Source: Nelumbo lutea (taxonomy: Eukaryota; Streptophyta; Magnoliopsida; Proteales; Nelumbonaceae). From it: DNA of 64,000 bases. Position 1 is the stretch's first letter, and each line of letters starts with the position of its first letter. Position numbers and translations under genes: made by a program. Location of the stretch: positions 61,476,383 through 61,540,382 of the forward strand of contig JAKGHH010000002.1 of NCBI GenBank assembly GCA_022828595.1, given 5' to 3'. The notes under the pieces are model-generated. The model saw only the letters and a program-made list of their open reading frames with translations, had not been told where the DNA came from and searched no databases. This document shows positions 1-12,081 of the stretch, piece after piece.

Positions 1-604
1 AATTGAGACTTTGAATATTTTGACATGCATTTTTGTCTAGAGGCTTGACGTTTTGATTTAGTTTTTGTAAACAGACAAGCTAATGTGGCGACGCATGCGA
101 AGAGTTTTTTTTTTTAATCTTCAAGTGAAGTGCTTAACCAGGCTCTTTTTTTGGCCGGAGGAGTCCCTTTGCTCATCTCTCATATTTGATTGTTACAAGT
201 TAGTAATTCTTGCCTTTTTCTTTCTTCTTCAAACTGTATATAGATCTTTTTGTACCTGTTTCTGTGCTTTAATGAAGTTCCCTTTTCAATCAAAAATATA
301 AAATAAAATTAAAAATGGTTGGGTCTGTTGCATTTGGATGGTGTGAATTTGGCACGAAACTAGAAGGTATAGTGCATCAATCAAGGATTAAAATATCGAG
401 GTACATCAATCTCTATTTGGTGTATCCAAATAGATCTACAACATTTCAAAATGTCAATTATTTCCACTCTATGCACTAATACTTGTCCGTGAATTGGCAT
501 CAATTCCAAGCTGGCATCTAGCCCAATTATACATTGGGCCTATGAATTCTGATGCTAGGCTGAATCGTCATTCTCCCTTTTTCAAATGTTTAAAAGGTTT
601 TAAA
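1..604. other. Intergenic DNA, nothing recognised
   Basis: AT-rich sequence with homopolymer T runs and only short chance open frames. I see no gene, RNA or repeat structure that I can support. Confidence 0.5.
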
Positions 605-1052
605 TAGGGGTGGATTTGAGCCGAATATTTGGTTCGCCAAAAAACCATGAGGCTTGAGCTCAGTTCAAGCTAGAGAGTCGAGCTCGAATTCAACTCGACT
701 CAAAAAGCTTGTAAGCTCGAGCTCAGTTGTGAGCCAAACTTTCTATAAAATTAAAAAAAATTATAAATATACTTTTTCATTTTATATATAAAAAAATTAA
801 GAATTATAAAAAAAATGTTATTATTATACATATAAAAACTAAAAATATTATGTATATAATATTTTTTATTTATATATTTACATATATATTATTTTTTATA
901 TATAATATTTTTATTATATATATATATATATACACGAGCCTATATATTGAATTTGAGTTCAACTAGTAACTAGAGTTAAAATGAGCCAAATCAAGCTTTT
1001 CACAAGCCGGTCTCAAATAGTTCGTGAATGGCTCAATTCGTGTCTACTCCTA
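605..1052. mobile_element. Decayed hAT-like TIR element
   Basis: The left end reads TAGGGGTGGATTTGAGCC. The right end, read on the opposite strand, starts TAGGAGTAGACACG and reaches ATTGAGCC, so the termini are imperfect inverted repeats of the TAGGGRTG type. The interior is AT-rich and non-coding. I see no convincing 8-bp target duplication, so this is either an old copy or a false pairing. Confidence 0.4.
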
Positions 1053-2056
1053 ACTCTCTATCCAGCTCCCTTATCATTATTAAAAAAAAAAGTTTAAAAA
1101 ATAAATAAAACAGGGCAAATATCGGTCATATGTATTACAGTATTAGTGACCCAAGACCTAGTCCAACCCTGCTCGGGCCCCTAAATTGTCTGGGTTGGGC
1201 TAGGCCAGGCCCAGATATAACCCTTATCATAAGTCCGATCCATGAGCAGACAGGGCCCAAATAAGAGTTTTGCTAGCTTCACGGTTGACGTCACCCAACT
1301 AAGGAAATTAAAAAGATCGTTGGATGGATGTAATCTTTTTCTTGCGTCTTCACATATTAGCCAATCAGATCGTTGTTAGCACGTGTAGGCAAGCAACGGC
1401 TGACTCTTGGCTGCTTGCCTTTCCCTCCTTATTTTTTTAAATTCATAAAACAAAATAAAATAAAAAGTATGTTGACGTATCTGATCTCTTTCATCTTGAC
1501 CAATGAGTGTCGAGTGAGTGAGCATGAGATCTAAGGAATCCGAAGAGTGGGCCCCTTCGGGGCGTGAACTACAACGACTTTCCAACAGGCTTAACCGCCA
1601 ATGAGCTCTTTCTCGGAAAAGGTCCTCCCCTGAACAGCGAGCGACGAAGCACAAACCACAAACCAGCAGAGCACCCCCAAAAAATCCACCGCCATTTGGG
1701 TCCCTGTCAGTAAAAATCTCGAACACCTAGTTCGCAGATATCCGAACCCTATAAATAGCTGCCCGTAATCACCGTTCACCGACCAAATGCCATCTCCTAT
1801 TTTCCTTGTAACAACGTAGTCTACACCTGCAGATATTCTGTTTCTTCGTTTCCCCCCTCTCTCTAGTGTACAACAGGCTAGTTATCAGCATCAATGGATT
1901 TCTAGAGATAAACCCGTCTTTCTTCCAACAAAATCTCCCTCGTCTTCTTCAGCTTCGTTAGAAACTTCTGCTGCTCTGTCTGGGAGTGGCGGCCCTTCTG
2001 GTGAAAATCCTGGGTTTCCTCCGATTCCCGCCTCGGTGTGGCCTTCTTCGTCTTCT
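1053..2056 (+). promoter_or_regulatory. HSFA3 promoter and 5' leader
   Basis: A TATAAATA box lies at 1750-1757, which puts transcription start near 1780-1790. Upstream are the bZIP palindrome TGACGTCA (1286-1293), a TTGACC W-box core overlapping a CCAAT box (1496-1504) and a second CCAAT box (1598-1602). A DRE core ACCGAC lies at 1778-1783, close to the predicted start. HsfA3 is a known DREB2A target in Arabidopsis, so this site is plausible, but its position is unusual. No canonical three-unit heat shock element was seen. The leader is about 270 nt and carries a short uORF. Confidence 0.6.
1894..1905 (+). other. Three-codon uORF in HSFA3 leader
   Basis: ATG GAT TTC TAG is the only ATG between the predicted transcription start region and the main start, apart from one at 1787 that may lie upstream of, or at, the cap. 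It ends 151 nt before the HSFA3 ATG at 2057 and is in a different frame. Such short uORFs usually allow reinitiation. Confidence 0.55.
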
Positions 2057-4595
2057 ATGTCAGTGGGGTTTAAGGCATCTTTTACTCAAGCTTGTTCTTT
2101 TGGTGAAAGTTCGGCTTTGGCCGGTTCGTCTTCTTCTGCTTCGGCTTCTCCGTTGGCGGAGCATGAAGGTTCCTGTTCTATGGACCCTTCTGTTTCTGTG
2201 AAGATGGAATCCATAGGAAGCTCTTCTGGAGACAAAACCCCATTTTTATCGTCTCCTCGGTTGATAACCGAATCTGAAGCAGCTGGGGGAGGTTTTACAT
2301 CAGTGAGGGGCAGTGAGGAAGAGAGTCTTCCGGTTCCCCGGCCCCTCGAATGCCTTCAGGGTAACCTGATTCCTCCTTTCCTTTCCAAGACCTATGATTT
2401 GGTCGAAGATCCTTCTCTTGATAAGGTGATCTCATGGGAACCGAGTGGTGAGAGTTTTGTGGTTTGGGATCCCGTGGAGTTTGCGAGGGCTGTCCTTCCC
2501 CAGAACTTCAAGCACAACAATTTCTCCAGTTTTGTGCGCCAGCTAAATACTTATGTGGGTATTACAGAATCACAGCCGATTACGGCTGCTTTATTTGTAT
2601 ATAACTTTTATGCATTTTTTGTATTCCTTTTTTTTTTGTAATTTTCTTTGTATTTTTATGTATCTTTCATCGTGTAAATAATTTGATGAATAGCCATCAC
2701 TGTAGATTGCTGCTGAGGCTAAATCGCGATGTATTATGTAAGCTTTGTGGAGTTGGGAGATTTTGCTGGTGTATCCTTTCCTGTCACTCTGTATTTGTAT
2801 CTGGATTGTAGATTTAAATTATCTTTTTCTTTCCCGCAGAAATACTTTGGTTTGGTCTGTGATAATTCACTTTTAAATCTTTGGGAGAAAGGATTCAGAT
2901 GGTCTTTCTCAGGATTTCCTGAATATTCTAAATGGACTTCGAATGTATTTGGTTTGAAACGGGAGCATTCGATTGTCTTTCAGGGAATGTCTAGTGTAGT
3001 GTTAATGGTTTCTTGCATCAGGAACTCCCTCCCTACTTGTTCTGCCCTTTTTAGGTTTAACGTGCTGTCCCAGGTTTGCAATTTCCCTGTAGACGTGTTT
3101 CTTTTAGGAAATCTTATTGATTGGGTCACGAGGGAAGGATATCAACTTCTACCAGCTATGCAAAAACGGGTTTATACTTATATTTTCTTTTTAGTTTATG
3201 GAACATATGCTGCTTCTTATTTGCAGGAGTGGATGATCTCATTCTTTTGCAGGTTGTATTTTTTATATTCCTTTTTATGTGCTAATCTGAGCTCCATGTT
3301 TTTGTTTTAAAATGCTTTGTTTTAGTAGTTTACAGAATCTCAGTATAGAGAAAATGACTTTATATTCATGGTTTAGATTTTAGAAGTTGTTTATCATGCA
3401 TATTCATTTATTTTCTTGTAGGATTTTATCTTTTCCTCCCCATTTATTCTTGAATATTTTTTATTATCCTATTCAGGGGTTCCGCAAGGTTGATACAGAT
3501 CGATGGGAGTTTGCTAATGAAGATTTTCTACGAGGAAAGAGGCATTTGTTGAAGAACATCCATAGGCGCAAGTCAAATCAAGCACATCAGATTGGGAGCT
3601 ATAGTGGGCTAACTACTGAAACAGAAAAGCTTGGTTTGGAAAAAGAAGTAGAAAGGCTTAGGAGGGAGAAGAATTTCTTAATGCAGGAGGTTATAAAGTT
3701 GCAGCAGGAACAACATGGGACAACTGACCAGGTGGAGACAATGAATCAGAGGCTCCAGGCAGCAGAGCAGAGACAGAAGCAGATGGTCACCTTTTTGGTG
3801 AAAGTGCTTCAGAATCCTACACTCTTAACTCATCTTCAGAAAAAGGCAGAACATAGAGGGATTGCTTCTCCAAGGGTGAAAAGAAAGTTCATCAAACAGC
3901 ATCACCTTGATCAAAGGAAATTGGATCCTTCCATGGAAGGGCAGATAGTGAAGTATAACACTGTTGAAGACAACCTCAATACGTCCTCAGTAATGGAAAA
4001 GTTAGATCCAGTCTCTGGTACACAACTTCCTGGTTATATCTTACAAGATATGGTAGGGAAGTTGGGTCTTGGTGCAGCAAGCATTCACATTGAAACTGAA
4101 AATGTTGCATCCAGTGAAATGCAGCAAGAACTTGTTGGGGCCTCAAGTCAGATGGAAGTAGGGACATTGGACTTGGGAACTCTGGGCTCTGAAGTTGCTC
4201 TCCTCAAAGGAAAGAATGTTATGAGCCTCCAAGAAGAAGGTAGTGCTGATTATTTTGTCTCTTTCCCTGAGGGTTTGGCAAAAGATAAGACACTTCCAGA
4301 CTTCACGTCCCTAGGAACCGAAAGCATCAGTAAACAGGATGATATATGGAGCATGGGTTTTGATGCCAGTGCTAATGTCTCTAGTCTCTGTCCTGATATG
4401 TGGGATAACGCCATTAATTATGATGCTCAAGATCTGGGAATCATGGGTGGGATATCGGATCCATGGGACCTGAGTTCACTACAAGCAGCAGGAGGTGGAA
4501 CTGATAAGTGGATGGGTGATGATCCCTCCTTAAGTGATCTTGAAAACCAAGCTGGACAGCTAAAAGATGATAATTCTCAAAACAGGGGTACCTAG
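2057..4595 (+). CDS. HSFA3: Heat stress transcription factor A-3 type
   Basis: Two exons, 2057-2554 and 3477-4595, flank a phase-0 GT-AG intron of 922 nt. The intron sits in the DNA-binding domain between the codons for LNTY and GFRK, the conserved plant HSF position. The product is 538 residues. The DNA-binding domain covers about 106-199 ([14 protein letters not shown] to [11 protein letters not shown]). A heptad-rich HR-A/B oligomerisation region with the class-A insertion covers about 218-287. A basic RVKRKFIK stretch near 299 is a likely nuclear signal. The acidic C-terminus carries Trp-centred activator motifs at W457, W475, W496 and W511, the Trp-rich pattern typical of HsfA3. The PLECLQGN motif before the domain also fits HsfA3. 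It binds heat shock elements in the nucleus. The start is the first in-frame ATG; M42 (2180) is an alternative. The frame stays open upstream to 1820 without an ATG. Confidence 0.93.
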
Positions 4596-5449
4596 GGTTT
4601 CATCTGCTTCAGCATTGATGCCCTCAGTAGATCCCCATCTTGTATATTTTCTTTTCCTATACAAGGTTTTCTAAACTTCAATCAACTTATTATAATATAT
4701 ACAGTGATTTATGTTTTTTTATCAGTACACTGATTTATGGTTTTCATTCCTTTTTATTAATTTCACTACAAGTTATATCCCATGTATTATAATCTGTTTC
4801 TTAAATTTTATTTTACCAATTTTTATGGGTTCCTATCTATATGCCAATTGAATGAAGAATGCCTTCTCTTATGAGCTGAACCTGTGTTGCAAGATTTTCT
4901 TGCCAACAGATCTTTTAAGTTCTGAATACTGCAAGTTTATTGACAGCGAGATCTATAAGTACTCTTCTGTAGGGATATATAAACAGGTTTGGTTGTCTAC
5001 TCTAGCAGTCTGGCATCCAGGTTCTGGGGGAAGAACCGATGGTATGAATTTTTGCCTAATTTTCTTTGCAGATATCGGTTGCTTGATTTTGCATAATTTG
5101 GCCTTGCCTTCTTATTAAAACCTATGATTACTTGGATCCTTGTACATGCCTAGTTTTTTGATTGTCTAACAAAATAACTACTTGATATGACATTAGTACT
5201 GCACAGACAGACTGAGTATACTTTATAACAACAATACTTCTATAATATCTAAATTATATTTTAACAAATCATACCATACAAAACATTTATATGCTAGAAG
5301 CTTTTTTTTATACAAAGTACACTTGGGCCTCCCCCATCTGTCCATGAGACAGAAGCTAGGTCCTACGGGACTCTACCAACCAAAACTAAATCTTCGTTAT
5401 GACCCTCATTTGCAAGCCAACTGGCTGCCTGATTTCCTTCTCTTCAAAT
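4596..5449 (+). other. HSFA3 3' UTR and downstream DNA
   Basis: T-rich sequence suitable for polyadenylation follows the stop, with likely ends in the region 4640-4760. The rest has no supported gene. The 16-mer TGTACATGCCTAGTTT at 5141-5156 recurs exactly at 22201-22216, on the other side of the transposon island. Confidence 0.5.
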
Positions 5450-5558
5450 GTTCAAGTTAGGTGTGCAAATGGATCGGGTCATGATTCGAATCCAATCCTA
5501 TTTTTGTCGGATTCGGATAACCCTCTATCGGATTTTTGGATTGGATTCAGATCCCCCC

Positions 5559-5793
5559 CAAGGTTTAAAATTTCAACACGCCTCTATGTATTGACAAAGG
5601 TGTATCGGAACTTAGAAACACACAGAAACTCTTTTTTTTTTTTTTGAATTTTTTTTGGGGAGTTAAAAACATGTTTTTTTTTATTGAAAAGGAGTGGGGT
5701 CTCAAAACACGTAGAAACAGGCGTATCGGGACCTAAAAGATACGATACGATATGCCCGATACAGGGTGTATCGTATCGAATTTTTGAACCTTG
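5559..5793. mobile_element. Small hAT-type MITE, CAAGGTT family
   Basis: The left end is CAAGGTTTAAAATTTC and the right end on the other strand is CAAGGTTCAAAAATTC, followed by GATACGATAC-type sequence. It belongs to the same family as the copy at 41353-41566. The flanks are C-rich (ATCCCCCC and CCCACCCC), so the 8-bp duplication is only a partial match. It sits inside the larger hAT-type element. Confidence 0.65.
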
Positions 5794-5902
5794 CCCACCC
5801 CACCCCCAAATCCGATTCAAAAAGATCTGATCCGATCCAACCTATATGTGTATATATTAATAAACATATTTACTTATAAAAAGACATGTATATATTAATA
5901 TA

Positions 5903-6205
5903 AGAAGTAAATCTGACTTCCAAATCTGATAAGAAACTTGATTAAAGAAATAAAAAGGTGATAAAGGAAGAAGGAAACAACAGAATAGAAGAAGGGGAAA
6001 CAACAGAATAAATCACCTCTCTCCCCTCACTAATCCTTTTATTGATCTTCACTGATGTGGTTAATTACAAATCATCCCTTAAGTGGGGCATATAGCTAAG
6101 CATAAACTTAAAATAAGTTAACATGCCCTTTAGCATACAAAATAAATAACCTATTACTGAAACATAAAATAGACACTAGGGCCCATTTGGCCCAGCCTCT
6201 CTACA
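5903..6205 (-). repeat. 3' LTR of Copia 1
   Basis: A 303-bp terminal repeat. On the minus strand it begins TGTAGAGAGGC and ends in ACTTCT. Its partner lies at 12549-12876. Confidence 0.9.
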
Positions 6206-6217
6206 CTCCCCCTTAAG
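6206..6217 (-). other. Polypurine tract of Copia 1
   Basis: On the minus strand CTTAAGGGGGAG lies directly against the 3' LTR. It primes plus-strand DNA synthesis. Confidence 0.8.
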
Positions 6218-9200
6218 ATGAGCATAGATGCCAATCATGCCCAGCTTGCTTATATAGTGTGTTAGCTTTCCTTTTGGAATACCTTTGGTCAAGACATCAA
6301 CCAACTACTCTTCTAAAGAAATAAATGGCAAGCAAACATCTCCTGAAGCAACTCTTTCCCATATAAAATGTCTATCAGCCTCTATGTGCTTAGTTCTGTC
6401 ATGTTGAACAGGATTATGTGCAATTTAATAGCAGCCTGATTGTCACGGTAGAGCATCATTGGCTTTTCATAGCCAATACCCAACTCTTCCAGAAGTAATC
6501 TTAGCCATAGTAATTTCGACACTCCATGTGCCATTGCCTTGTATTCTGCTTCAGCTGAGGATCTAGCTAATGCAGACTGTTTTTTACTCTTCCATGAGAC
6601 AATGTTCCCTACCACTAAAGCATCCTGAGGTGAATCTCCTATATTAATACATCCAATCCAATCAGCATCAATATATGCTTCCAACTTTGTGTGTCCATGT
6701 TTGGCAAACAAAATACCTTTCCCGGGATTGCCTTTCAAATAACACAAAACTCTTCCTGTAGCAGTTAAATGTGTCTCTGGGAGAATGCATAAACTAACTA
6801 ATAACACTCACTACATAGGAAATATATGGCCGAGTTATGCAAATATATAACAACTTCCCAAGCAGTCTTTGAAACACTCCCCTATTAGGCAACAACTCAC
6901 CATCAGTGGCAGAGAGCTTATGATTGGGATCTATAGGGGTGGAAGTTGGTTTAGCACCAAGTTTACCAGTCTCTGCAAGGAGGTCAAGAATATACTTGCA
7001 TTGAGAAATGAAGATACCATCCTTGGATCTAGCAACTTCAATTCCCAAGAAATATCTGAGATTCTCCAAATTCTTGATTTCAAATTCAGAGTTAAGAAAT
7101 CTTTTGAGCTTAATCACTTCTTGGGTGTCATTACCCGTGACCACAATGTCATCAACATAAACGATAAAAAAAGCCACCAAAGAATTACTTCTTTTCAGAA
7201 ACAAAGTATGGTTAGATTGGGTTTGTGTATAACCAAAAGGTACATGAACAGCTCTGAATCTCTCAAACCAGGCTCGAGGAGACTGTTTGAGACCATAAAT
7301 AGATTTCTGCAGTTTACACACTTTCCCTTACATTTCCTTTTTATTCAAAAAGGCATTTTTAACATCAAATTGGTGAAGGGGTCAATCAAAAGTAGCAGCT
7401 AGAGACAACAAAACACAAACTAATGTCCTCTTGGCCATAGGAGCAAAGGTCTCAAGGTAGTCAATACTATACATCTGAGTGTAGCCTTTAGCAACCAATC
7501 AAGCCTTAAACCTCTCAATAGTGCCGTCAGAATGGTACTTAATGGTGAACACCCGTTTACAACCCACCGGTTCCTTCCCTTTAAGCAAATCCACAATATC
7601 CCAAGTATGGTTCTTATGCAAAACATCAAGTTCAATCATCATAGCATCCCTTCGTTCAGGTTTAGACAGGGCTTCTGGTACAAACCTGGGAATCACATGG
7701 GTAGAAACAGAGGCAAGAAAAGAGTAATAGACAGGGGATAAAAGGCTATAGGATAGGTGTTTGGAGATGCAATGTTTTGTACACTTCCGCTTGCCTTTTC
7801 AAAGGGCAATAGGAAGGTCAAGGGTCTAGGAAGATAGGTGGGTTAGAGGAGGGCTAACTTGTTATTTCAATAGTGATGGGAGGTGCAAGAGGGTCTGCGG
7901 AAGGAGTGGAAACAACTTGTCCATGCTTGATTCTTTGTCATTGGTATCACCTTTGGAGCATAGGATGTGAATGAAATGTAGGAGGATGAGCTGGAGGAGG
8001 AGAGGGAGCAAGAACATGTGGTAGAGACACAGTGGAAGGGAGGCATCAGAAGAAAATGACTCGGTAGGGGACTCAAAAGGAACTGGAAGATGAACAGTTG
8101 GAGACATAGAAAATGGCTCCTTAGGATGCTCCCCCTCAGGAGAAATACCAAAGAAAGGAATGGATTCAGCAAATGTGACATCCCTAGAGACAAAGCAGGT
8201 GCACGATCCGGATCAGAACAACAATATCCCTTTTGTGTGGAGGCATATCCCAGAAAGACACACTTATGTGCCTTAGGCTCAAATTTGTGTCTCTAATGAT
8301 TATGAACATGTACATAGCAAGTGCACCCAAAGAATCAGAGCGGAAGAGAAAAGAGATTCCCATCCGGAAAGAGAAGACTAAACAGGGTTTTGAAACCCAA
8401 AACCCGAGAAGGCATATGGTTAACAAAAAATGTGGCAGTAAGGACAACATCCCCCCAAAATTTAATAGGAAAATGAGATGCAAAAAGGAGGCATCGAGCA
8501 ACCTCAACCACATGGCGGTTCTTCCTTTCTGCCACTCCATTTTGTTGTAGGGTATAAGAACAAGAACTCTGATGAATAACCCCAAAGGTTTTAAAGTAGG
8601 ATGAAAGGTTCTTTTCAAAATATTCCTTAGCATTGTCAGATTAGAATATTTTGATCAGTGTATTAAACTAGGTAAGGATAAGCTCATGAAATTTTTGCAC
8701 AATAGTTGGTACTTCATCCTGATATCTCATTAGATAAATCCAATTATAGTGAGAATATTCATCAATAAAGATGATAAAATATCTACAACCCCCCATAGTA
8801 GGCAAATGATATGCCCCCCACACATCAGAGTGCATAATATGAAAAGGAGAAATGGATCTTTTATTGCTTACCGAATAAGATTGTCTACAATGCTTTGCAA
8901 GTTCACAAGATTCACAATGAAGACTCGATAAAGACACTCCCTTAAACATATCATGAAATAAATGACTCAATGATGAAAAAGGTAAATGACCAAACTGCAA
9001 ATGACATAACATGACTATCAATAGACTCTGACACAACAAACTCCAAAGCTACTCCATTAGGTGGTTCAAGACTCCTATTAGGTGTGTCCAACAGGTATAT
9101 TCCATCCGCCTCATGGCCACTCCCAATCGTCCTCTGAGATTTTAGATCCTGAAAAACACAATGGGTAGGAAAAAAGGTTATGCTATAGTTCACGGATTTA

Positions 9201-9440
9201 GTCATGCTACTAACAGATAAAAGATTGGTATTAAGCTTGGGGGCATGATGAATAGAGGATAAGACAAGTGTGTCAAAGGCCTTGATATCTCATTTGCCAG
9301 AGATGGGAGCAAGAGACCCATCAGCAAGAGATATCTTCTCTTTACTAGAGAGGAGTTGATAGGAACAAAATAGGTTAACAGATTGGTCATATGGTTTGAT
9401 GCACCGGAATCAATAATCCAAGTGATTTTATGATTACCTA
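6218..9440 (-). pseudogene. Copia 1 pol remains: PR, IN, RT, RNase H
   Basis: Broken frames read leftwards. The protease motif DSGASNHM is encoded near 9390-9425. The GAG-pre-integrase and integrase core lie at about 8184-9205 and include HSDVWG. The integrase glutamate motif AERKNRH (about 8520-8535) is preserved. Reverse transcriptase lies at about 6794-7700, with YVDD in the intact 175-residue piece 6794-7321. RNase H lies at 6382-6807 (TKLEAYIDADW, SSAEAEYKAM, YRDNQAAI). Many stops and frameshifts separate the pieces, so no polyprotein can be made. Confidence 0.88.
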
Positions 9441-9683
9441 AAATAGAAGAATGCTTTGCAGAAGCACGAGTGCCTGAGTGAGCAAATGCAAATGATCATA
9501 GTTGTCAAGGCGAGCCTAGGCAATGGAATTTGAAAGTATAAAATATATATCCCTACCCCTCTTAAGCTATGTTATTGGTTTTTTATACTAACCAACATAC
9601 CTATATGCTAGCTATTAGCAATAAAATCATTCAAATAAAACATAAAATGCCATATCTAGCATCCAGGCCAAAAAAATGGGGGA

Positions 9684-10648
9684 TTTTTTTTTGATGAATA
9701 ATAATAAATTTATTGATTCATAAGCAAATTTAGAGTGAGTTCATACATCATCCTAGCAAGAGCCGCGAACTGCAGCCCCTCCTTGAATCTTACAAGTAAA
9801 CTAGGAAAGAAAAACAAGAATCACAACTGAGCCCAAAATAATTCTTCCCAATTTACCCATTGCTTAGCTAACATATTTGACAAAGTATTTGCTAATCTCC
9901 CCACCCACTGTACAATGACCAACATATTCCTTGTCAACCAACTAAATTTCTTCATTTCATTCTTGTATCGCCACATAGCCTCTTCAGAAATTTTCAACCA
10001 ACCCACTACCACTTTGGAGTCCCCCTCGATTATTAGGTGTTGTACTCCTAGCTGGTTTGCAAATTGCACCCCTTGTACAGCAGCTAAAAGTTCTGCCCTG
10101 ATGGAGTTCCCAAATCCCAAGGGACCTGAGTAAAGCAACAAAATCTCTCCCTTCGCATTTCTCAAAGCACCCCCCATTCTGGATAAACCTGGATTACCCA
10201 TGCTACTTCCATCAAAGTTCAACTTTAGTAAGCCTTTGGATGGAGGAGACCAACTTGTAATTGATTTGTCCTTCAGAGATGAACACCTCGCTACTGCTGA
10301 CCAATTTCTCCAAAGGTCATTAAAGGAGAACTGATGAAAGATTTCCAAGGTCTTCAGCCAATGTATTGCCCTAATTAACACACAGTCTTTCAAATCCTGG
10401 CTGCTCATTTCTTTTTCTTGAAAGACTCTAAGATTTCTTTCTTCCCAAAGAGTCCAAATCAAGGCAGCACGAGCACATCTCCACATAATTCTCCCTATTT
10501 TTGTAGGCCAATAAAAGGTAGAATGGTCGAAGAGCATGTGAAAAGAATGAAATATAAGGGGGTTGAGTCCCTGCTTCGTTCCTAACATAAGTTGTCCAAG
10601 AGGACAATCTGGACTGTGTTTAAGGGGGTGGAGACCCTATTTCAAGCT
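9684..10648 (-). mobile_element. 5'-truncated LINE with RNase H
   Basis: On the minus strand it ends in a short poly(A), seen as nine T at 9684-9692. It carries the C-terminus of a plant L1-type ORF2. Similar A-rich flanks (9670-9685 and 10649-10669, core AAAAAAATGG) may be the target duplication. The element sits inside the hAT-type element at 9497-11040. Confidence 0.8.
9821..10588 (-). pseudogene. LINE ORF2 C-terminal RNase H domain
   Basis: A 255-residue open frame truncated at its N-terminus. Residues about 30-60 resemble the tail of the zf-RVT region found in plant LINEs (ALIWTLWEERNLRVFQ). From about residue 115 there is a complete type-I RNase H fold with the catalytic acidic pattern NFDGSS, AELLAA and EGDSK. 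The frame is intact, so the fragment is fairly young, but without reverse transcriptase it cannot act alone. It probably has no host function. Confidence 0.82.
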
Positions 10649-11628
10649 AAAAAAAAATGGAGAAGGATTGTTAAAAGTAAGAAAGGAGTACCATTGTGAT
10701 TTTAGGAAAGAGGAGGAGGCGGAGCCCCCTGTTTCATCCCAAAAGAAGAAGGAGAAGAAGAAGGAAAAAACGTACCTGGAGGTCTTGCCTACTTGGAAAC
10801 TTTCAGTCATCGTTTTCTCTTCTCTTTTATTAAAGTAAAAGAGAATTATTTTAATAAAAAATGATAATATACAACATGATGTATTCTAATAAGATAAAAC
10901 AAACCAATAAAAATGATATAATACATATGCACATTCAAAGAAATAGTATAGCATATATATGGGTGAGTGCCTAATACAAAAACACCTAGGCATTGGGTGA
11001 GGCGACTTCTAAAAATCGCGTAGTTGCCTTGACAACTATGCAGATGATGAAGTGCTACTAAAAGGGGAGGATGTTGTTACAATGGTTTCCAAGTGATTCA
11101 ATAACCTCCCATATTTCTCAAACTCTGCCTTTACTGTTGCCAGCTGCTCTATAGCTGACTTTTCTTCACTCTCCTTGTTCCTTCCTTTAGGTACTAGGCA
11201 ACATTAGCATTCTTAGGCTTTCTTGTCTGACCATTCTTCTCGAAATTGTTGTTATTCCGAAACCCGTCCGGGAAAAGATCAAGATGGAGTTTCCAACAAG
11301 TATCCTTAGTATGCCTCGGTTTCCTGTAGTATTCACATATCACTTATTTCTTCTTGATAAGACCTTTTGGCTTTATTCCAACATGTGCAAAATGTTATGT
11401 AGGTGGACTCTGTAACTATACCTATCGCTTACTCCCTTCATTGCTTGCCATAGCATATGCTTGAGCAAGAGTGACCTCATCCTTCACCAGAATATTCTGT
11501 CAAGTAATGTCGAACTCAGGGTTGAGTCTTGTAAGAAACTCAAACACCCTATTTCATTCCACCAGTTTCCTAAAAGTCTCTGCATCATTAGTGCTCTCCC
11601 AAACAACTGTCACCATAACATCAATTTC

Positions 11629-12081
11629 CTACCATAGTGATTTAAGCATGCAATAGTAGATCACTATATTCTTCTCCCCCAATCTCAATTTTTTCACATC
11701 ACTTTTTAGCTTATAGACTCTTGCCACATTCAACTTTTCTAAATATGTTTCTGTAACATTGTCCCAAATTTCCTTGGCCGAAGACATCCAGAGATAATGC
11801 TGACTTATATGGGATTGCATAGAGTTAACCAATCATCCAATAATAGTGTAGTTCTTCTGCATCCATTTCTCATATGCAGGGTCTGTCTCCACGGGTTTCA
11901 CCTTATTGTCTGTGAGATATCCCAATTTACCTCTACTACAGACATGAATCCGTATAGATTGGGCCCATGCTAGATAATTAGTGCCATCTAGCTTGATTGT
12001 GGTCATTCCAATCAAAAAGGGATCTACCAGGCTAACCTTGGATACTAGCATCTGCTTCGAATCACTTCCGGAATGTTCCAT
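11629..12081 (-). pseudogene. Copia 1 gag, N-terminal part
   Basis: Two adjacent same-frame pieces (12081-11833 and 11832-11629) are separated by one TGA where a Trp codon is expected. The first has the Copia gag start pattern (TIKLDGTNYLAWAQS). The second has the UBN2-type core (AKEIWDNVTETY, KLKSDVKKLRLGEKNI). Downstream remains up to the hAT insertion at 11040 are broken. Confidence 0.85.

Larger units (their letters stand above)
9497..11040. mobile_element. hAT-type element inside Copia 1
   Basis: Perfect 15-bp terminal inverted repeats CATAGTTGTCAAGGC lie at 9497-9511 and 11026-11040. The flanking 8-bp duplications are CAAATGAT (9489-9496) and CAGATGAT (11041-11048), a 7/8 match. The element's own DNA is about 580 bp of AT-rich non-coding sequence; the rest is an inserted LINE 3' end. 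It interrupts Copia 1 between gag and protease. Confidence 0.88.

Noticed and set aside
1376..1779. Overlapping minus-strand open frames upstream of HSFA3
   Set aside because: They lie in the promoter region, have no domains and overlap each other in two frames.
2729..3310. 193-residue frame inside the HSFA3 intron
   Set aside because: It is T-rich intron translated by chance; it is bounded by good splice sites and has no domain.
9497..11040. Reading the GTTGTCAAGG element as a Mutator-like MITE with a 9-bp duplication
   Set aside because: The 8-bp reading gives perfect 15-bp TIRs and a 7/8 duplication, fitting hAT better.
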